Under the pieces are notes generated by a model that worked only from the letters and a program-made list of their open reading frames with translations, had not been told where the DNA came from and did no database searches. DNA of 64,000 nt from Plectrocnemia conspersa (lineage: Eukaryota; Arthropoda; Insecta; Trichoptera; Polycentropodidae): positions 124,001 to 188,000 of the forward strand of contig VTFK01000506.1 of assembly GCA_009617715.1 (NCBI GenBank), written 5' to 3'. The position numbers were made by a program, and so were the translations under genes. Shown here in pieces: positions 60,718 to 64,000 of the stretch; positions within the stretch are counted from its first letter, which is position 1, and every line of letters begins with the position of its first letter.

Positions 60718-60759
60718 CTAGCTGTCGGTACCTCACTATCGTGAGGTACCGATAGCTAG
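60718..60759. repeat. Hairpin, 19-bp arms (one mismatch), 4-nt loop
   Basis: CTAGCTGTCGGTACCTCAC, TATC, then GTGAGGTACCGATAGCTAG. One G-T mismatch. The geometry matches 40616..40657. Confidence 0.9.
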
Positions 60760-60933
60760 CGAGTGTGCGAATACCGGACCCTCAACTTTTTGGGTTTTAA
60801 ATATAATTTTTGCTTCGTTCTGATTTTTTTAAATATTTTTTAAAATTTAATGGTTCAAATTGGACATTACTATTTAGGATTTTCAATGATAGACAAAATA
60901 GTTCAATCTATAAAAAACTACTTAACATTTTCA

Positions 60934-61106
60934 ATTCATTTGAAAATAGGTTTACAACTTGACTAAATATTTCCAGAAGAAAACATTTTATATTATTTAT
61001 TAGATTTACAACGATAGATTTTATCGTTATAATGAAACTTAGATATTTAATGATAAATCTAAATATTGTATATCATTTATGAATAGGTTTAAAACTTGGC
61101 TAGATA
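60934..61106 (+). repeat. Short direct repeat, about 137 bp apart
   Basis: catttgaaaataggtttacaacttgactaaat (60938) and catttatgaataggtttaaaacttggctagat (61074) share most positions. Small, old duplication. Confidence 0.55.
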
Positions 61107-61125
61107 ATAATAAATTAAAAATTGT

Positions 61126-61262
61126 ACTATGAAATTTCAATACAGCGAAGCTCACGTAACCAGTGAATAAATTTTGGTGTACTGAAAATTCGTTATATTG
61201 AATGTAAGGAAGATGATATATTTTTATTTTATTTTTAAAAACTATATTACTACAGCATCAAA
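61126..61262 (+). mobile_element. Fragment of the pogo-like family
   Basis: tatgaaatttcaatacagcgaagctca ... gaatgtaaggaagatgatatatttttatttt ... atattactacagcat aligns with 55755..55889. It lacks the nested insert, so it acts as an empty site for comparison. The right half is missing. Confidence 0.7.
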
Positions 61263-61860
61263 ATAACCTCTTATAAGGTTGACAGATCGTTTTTTGTCCT
61301 TGTTTAAGGAAATGTTTTTCTGCGCAGCATTATATATTTTAATAATTAATGAGTGTTAAAAGTTTTCACTATATTTAAAATTAATAATAAGCTAAAGATA
61401 TTTAAAATCTATAATAAATTAATAATATTTAAAATCCATAATAAAATAAAAAATATTTTTAATGTTGAAAAAAATATTTTGAATAAATCTTGAAATTTTA
61501 TTCTGAAACTTTTAATTTAAAAAATATTTAAATTAGTGTTATACATTTTTGTGTAGTTTACTTTCAAAGGCGTCAGTAAGAGGGATTTTTGCAATATTAG
61601 TTGGTTGGTAATGAAGAGTACTTATTTTGAAACTTTGCCCCTTTTTGTTGAAAATATTTTTTAAAGCAAAGTTTTAAAAATTCTCTAAAAACTAAAACTT
61701 TTAATTGCCAACGTTCGCCAAAATTTAGGTACATATTTTTTCTGTATAGAGAAGCTAATACATATCCACATTATTTATATTATATTTTAAATCTATAAAC
61801 TAAAAAAACATTTTTTTTAGTATTTTATGATTTTTATACATATTTTAGTATATGTTATAC
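61263..61860. other. AT-rich stretch, no feature seen
   Basis: Nothing recognisable. Confidence 0.5.
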
Positions 61861-61869
61861 AATTTAAAT

Positions 61870-61972
61870 CGTTAAAATCAATTTCGTTCGTTAAAATCAA
61901 TTTAGTTCGTTCTCAAGCGCGGGACTTCCCAAATTTGCTTACATCTGACAGCTGTCACATCCGGTAAGCGCT
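61870..61972 (+). promoter_or_regulatory. Possible promoter/first exon with a TGACAGCTGTCA palindrome
   Basis: A 19-bp tandem repeat (cgttaaaatcaattt at 61870 and 61889) is followed by a GC-richer stretch. That stretch carries the perfect 12-bp palindrome TGACAGCTGTCA (61946..61957), a known TGIF/PREP/Meis-type dual site. The donor ATCCG|gtaagcg (61973) lies 58 bp before the acceptor of the first coding-like exon at 62031. There is no TATA box. The linkage to the downstream exons is inference. Confidence 0.3.
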
Positions 61973-62030
61973 CTCTAGCCGCTGCACCCGCTGCGAATTA
62001 TGTTGTAATCGCGGCACTTTCCTTATAAAG

Positions 62031-62102
62031 TGACAATTGAAGATGATGCAAGTGATGCAGCATTTGAAATTATAGACAAAACTATAAATTGTGGGTGTGC
62101 CA
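62031..62102 (+). CDS. Candidate exon a of a small plus-strand gene
   Basis: The acceptor cactttccttataaag ends at 62030 and the donor gtaagt starts at 62103. The frame reads IEDDASDAAFEIIDKTINCG, then one leftover base. The next intron is only 68 bp (62103..62170), and the join to exon b completes an Arg codon without breaking the frame. No ATG opens the frame, so either the start lies elsewhere or the gene is decayed. The protein is not recognised. Confidence 0.4.
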
Positions 62103-62170
62103 GTAAGTGTTTGGTTATAAATGAATAATATAACACGGTTATTCTAACAAAATTACTATTGACTTTCCAG

Positions 62171-62214
62171 GATCTAATATTAAAAGACAAACAGCGGTGA
62201 TTTGGCAATTAAAG
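62171..62214 (+). CDS. Candidate exon b of the small plus-strand gene
   Basis: The acceptor ttgactttccag ends at 62170 and the donor AAAG|gtatac starts at 62215. It is 44 bp, reads SNIKRQTAVIWQLK after completing the codon shared with exon a, and ends in phase 0. Short introns and AT-rich codons distinguish this locus from the giant-intron exons elsewhere in the window. Confidence 0.38.
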
Positions 62215-62460
62215 GTATACATACCGAAGTTAATTAAACATATTACAATGCTAGTAATAATAAAAAATATATGACATATTGTGACCATTTTGTAGAAGAT
62301 GAAGAGATGCCAATCTACGTGTTTAATCCTCTACAGTACATCCATCAATTTTGTTCTTCGGTTGTCGTTTAAATTTAATTTATAGATTATATTAGTAGTA
62401 ATAATGTGTTCAATGTTTACTCTTGATAAAAGTCTTATTGTTTTTAATTATTTTTCAGAA

Positions 62461-62509
62461 GCAATGATGGAACAATTTGATGACCTATATGGCTACAACG
62501 TAGAATTGG
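62461..62509 (+). CDS. Doubtful exon c
   Basis: The acceptor tttttaattatttttcag ends at 62460 and gtatat follows 62508. One frame is open (AMMEQFDDLYGYNVEL). A coding-like but unspliced-looking stretch at 62306..62370 (EDEEMPIYVFNPLQ) lies before it. The phase with exon b cannot be reconciled without a further exon. Confidence 0.22.
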
Positions 62510-62630
62510 TATATATAAACAAAGAGTTAATCTTCTCATGTTGAAGTCACTGTCAGCAAGTATTATCTTTTTATAAAGAACATACTACATAAGTTTGATG
62601 TAACTGAATATCTTAAATTTGGCTATTCAG

Positions 62631-62729
62631 AAAGAGGAATGATGGCACAGAACAAAAATTGTATATATTTTGCCACATCGGAATTAAAAATAACCCACTC
62701 TTAGATATTTTGGCTATCGATTATTCCAG
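62631..62729 (+). CDS. Candidate exon d of the small plus-strand gene
   Basis: The acceptor cttaaatttggctattcag ends at 62630 and the donor CCAG|gtatgc starts at 62730. After one leftover base the frame reads 32 codons, including KRNDGTEQKLYIFCHIGIKN and LLDILAIDYS. This is convincing protein-like sequence despite AT-rich DNA. It is the best exon of this cluster. Downstream exons were not found before the direct repeats at 62971. Confidence 0.42.
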
Positions 62730-62970
62730 GTATGCAATCACATATTTATAATCATTGTAAAATGTCGTTTATTAGATAACATCCAAGAAACTACACATTT
62801 ATAAGCTGTCCGACAGCGCCGATTTGATCGACATTAACTTTCCCTCACATACTAAGGATATATTACACGTTCATGTTTAAAACATAACTGGTTAATTTAA
62901 AATTCTTAAAATCTAACGTATATGTGTATAAAATCGGAAAGCAATGATAATGTTTATGTGATATTATTAT

Positions 62971-63318
62971 AAAAACTCACTTTTCGGCCTCGGAGCCCGG
63001 CGACGGATTTCAAAAATTTGAAGATTTCATTACAAAGATTGTTTTATGATTGTTTATCTAATTTAATCAATGTATTCTTCTTATTCTCAACACATTATGT
63101 ATATATTTAATTTTCATAGTTATAACACACCTAGTTAATTTGCAATCCGATTATTTATAAAAGCAAAAACTCACTTTTAGGCCTCGGAGCCCGTCACCGG
63201 GAATTCAAAATTTGAAAATTTCATTACGAAGATTATTTTATGATTGTTTATCTAGTTTAATCAATGTATTCTTCTAATCCTCAACACATTATGTATATAT
63301 TTCATTTTTATTCAGTCA
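62971..63318 (+). repeat. Direct duplication, 194-bp period
   Basis: aaaactcactttt-ggcctcggagcccg starts at 62971 and again at 63165. Both copies continue through aaaatttga-gatttcatta, gattgtttatcta-tttaatcaatgtattcttct and ctcaacacattatgtatatattt. The copies are about 90% alike, so the duplication is fairly recent. Weaker similarity extends about 80 bp upstream of each. Confidence 0.9.
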
Positions 63319-63403
63319 AATGACGAATTAATGAAAATTATTGTCGCGTAGCAAAATTTTATTATTAAATAATAATTATTTAAAAGCGTTGTCACGGTAC
63401 TGT

Positions 63404-63480
63404 CTATTTGAATTTGAATGCTTATTTTTCATTGGTCGATGCTATTTGAATATTTGAATGCTTATTTTTGATTGGTCGAA
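63404..63480 (+). repeat. Tandem duplication, about 38-bp unit
   Basis: ctatttgaat..ttgaatgcttatttttcattggtcga occurs twice in a row (63404 and 63442), with cattggtcga / gattggtcga at the ends. attgg/ccaat cores are present in both. Confidence 0.85.
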
Positions 63481-63860
63481 ACAACAGAACGCATTACCGG
63501 CGGCTCGAAAATCAATCGGAACAAATTCAATTTTAATTTTTAATATTATTTATTATTATAATTAAATATATTTCCTTTGTTTACGTGTATTGTTACACAC
63601 CGTTAATACAAAGCGATACGATTTACAGAGTAGATAATTGAACGGAGAATGTTTCGTTTAAAGTTATGCGCGTCCGGAAGCGGAAGCGACGGCGGCGGCT
63701 TAGAACAATTATATATAAGATACTATATATAAATATTAAATGAGAATTTAATGATTATTAGCACACACTCACGTGTCAAAACCCATTGAAATTTAATAGC
63801 TATGTCCATTTTTAAATTACACTACCGAGTGCACCAGATGCAAAACGGGCGGAAGCTTAC

Positions 63861-63910
63861 CATGTAATAAATCCTCGACGAGAGGGACATTCTGACGTGC
63901 ATGGACAAAG
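63861..63910 (-). CDS. Candidate small exon, minus strand
   Basis: On the minus strand the acceptor ttatttactgcag precedes base 63910 and the donor GTAAGC follows base 63861. The 50 bp is open in all three frames, so the frame choice is not independent evidence. One frame reads FVHARQNVPLVEDLLH with one leftover base at each end. That fits both the exon at 13303 and the exon at 9555. If real, the intron to the next exon exceeds 50 kb. Confidence 0.35.
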
Positions 63911-64000
63911 CTGCAGTAAATAATGAACGTGTGTGTGTGTGATCGTGTTCATTTTGTTAAATCATAATACACATAAAGCTCTAGCGCGCAAAAATGGGTC

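Overview
This window looks like AT-rich (roughly 25-30% GC by eye) non-coding DNA from an arthropod, most likely an insect. The support is the mobile-element mix (Jockey-type LINE, Tigger/pogo, hAT, TTAA-type and TA-type elements), an insect-style TATA plus TCAGT initiator, and short exons separated by very large introns. There are no operons, rRNA genes, convincing tRNA genes or CRISPR arrays. I cannot name the species or any host gene.

Host genes. The best coding signals are short exons with good splice sites, not long ORFs. On the minus strand the strongest exon is 9555..9681. Three further candidates (63861..63910, 13303..13377, 890..966) have splice phases that let them join it, which would make most of the window introns of one minus-strand gene. 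On the plus strand, 46897..47030 and 52735..52846 have strong splice sites, one open frame each and mutually compatible phases. A cluster of small plus-strand exons (62031..62729) looks like another, possibly decaying, gene. A TATA/initiator promoter with a CRE lies at about 19088..19213 on the plus strand. None of these proteins is recognised.

Mobile elements. The window holds: a hAT foldback MITE with a perfect 8-bp duplication (4717..4902) next to a second hAT MITE (4909..5174); three copies of an unrecognised TIR element (8588..9463, 29940..30335, 48145..48707), two with an open 101-codon frame; two Tigger-like elements (21615..22301 and 50376..51092, the latter with the decayed end of its transposase); a pogo-like element (55755..57297) with another element nested inside; a Jockey-type reverse transcriptase relic (22385..22995, minus); a second LINE scrap (7832..7891); a hAT relic (46028..46580); and several small MITEs.

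Repeats and the rest. There is a 142-bp (AT)n tract at 3501, several short direct duplications, two 42-bp hairpins with identical geometry (19-bp arms, 4-nt loop) at 40616 and 60718, and a cluster of GTCA-AGCGC motifs at 42508. About 25 GC-richer islands of 150-450 bp stand out from the AT-rich background. They resemble conserved regulatory DNA or unrecognised exons, but conservation cannot be judged from one sequence. The remaining stretches are AT-rich with no feature I can support.
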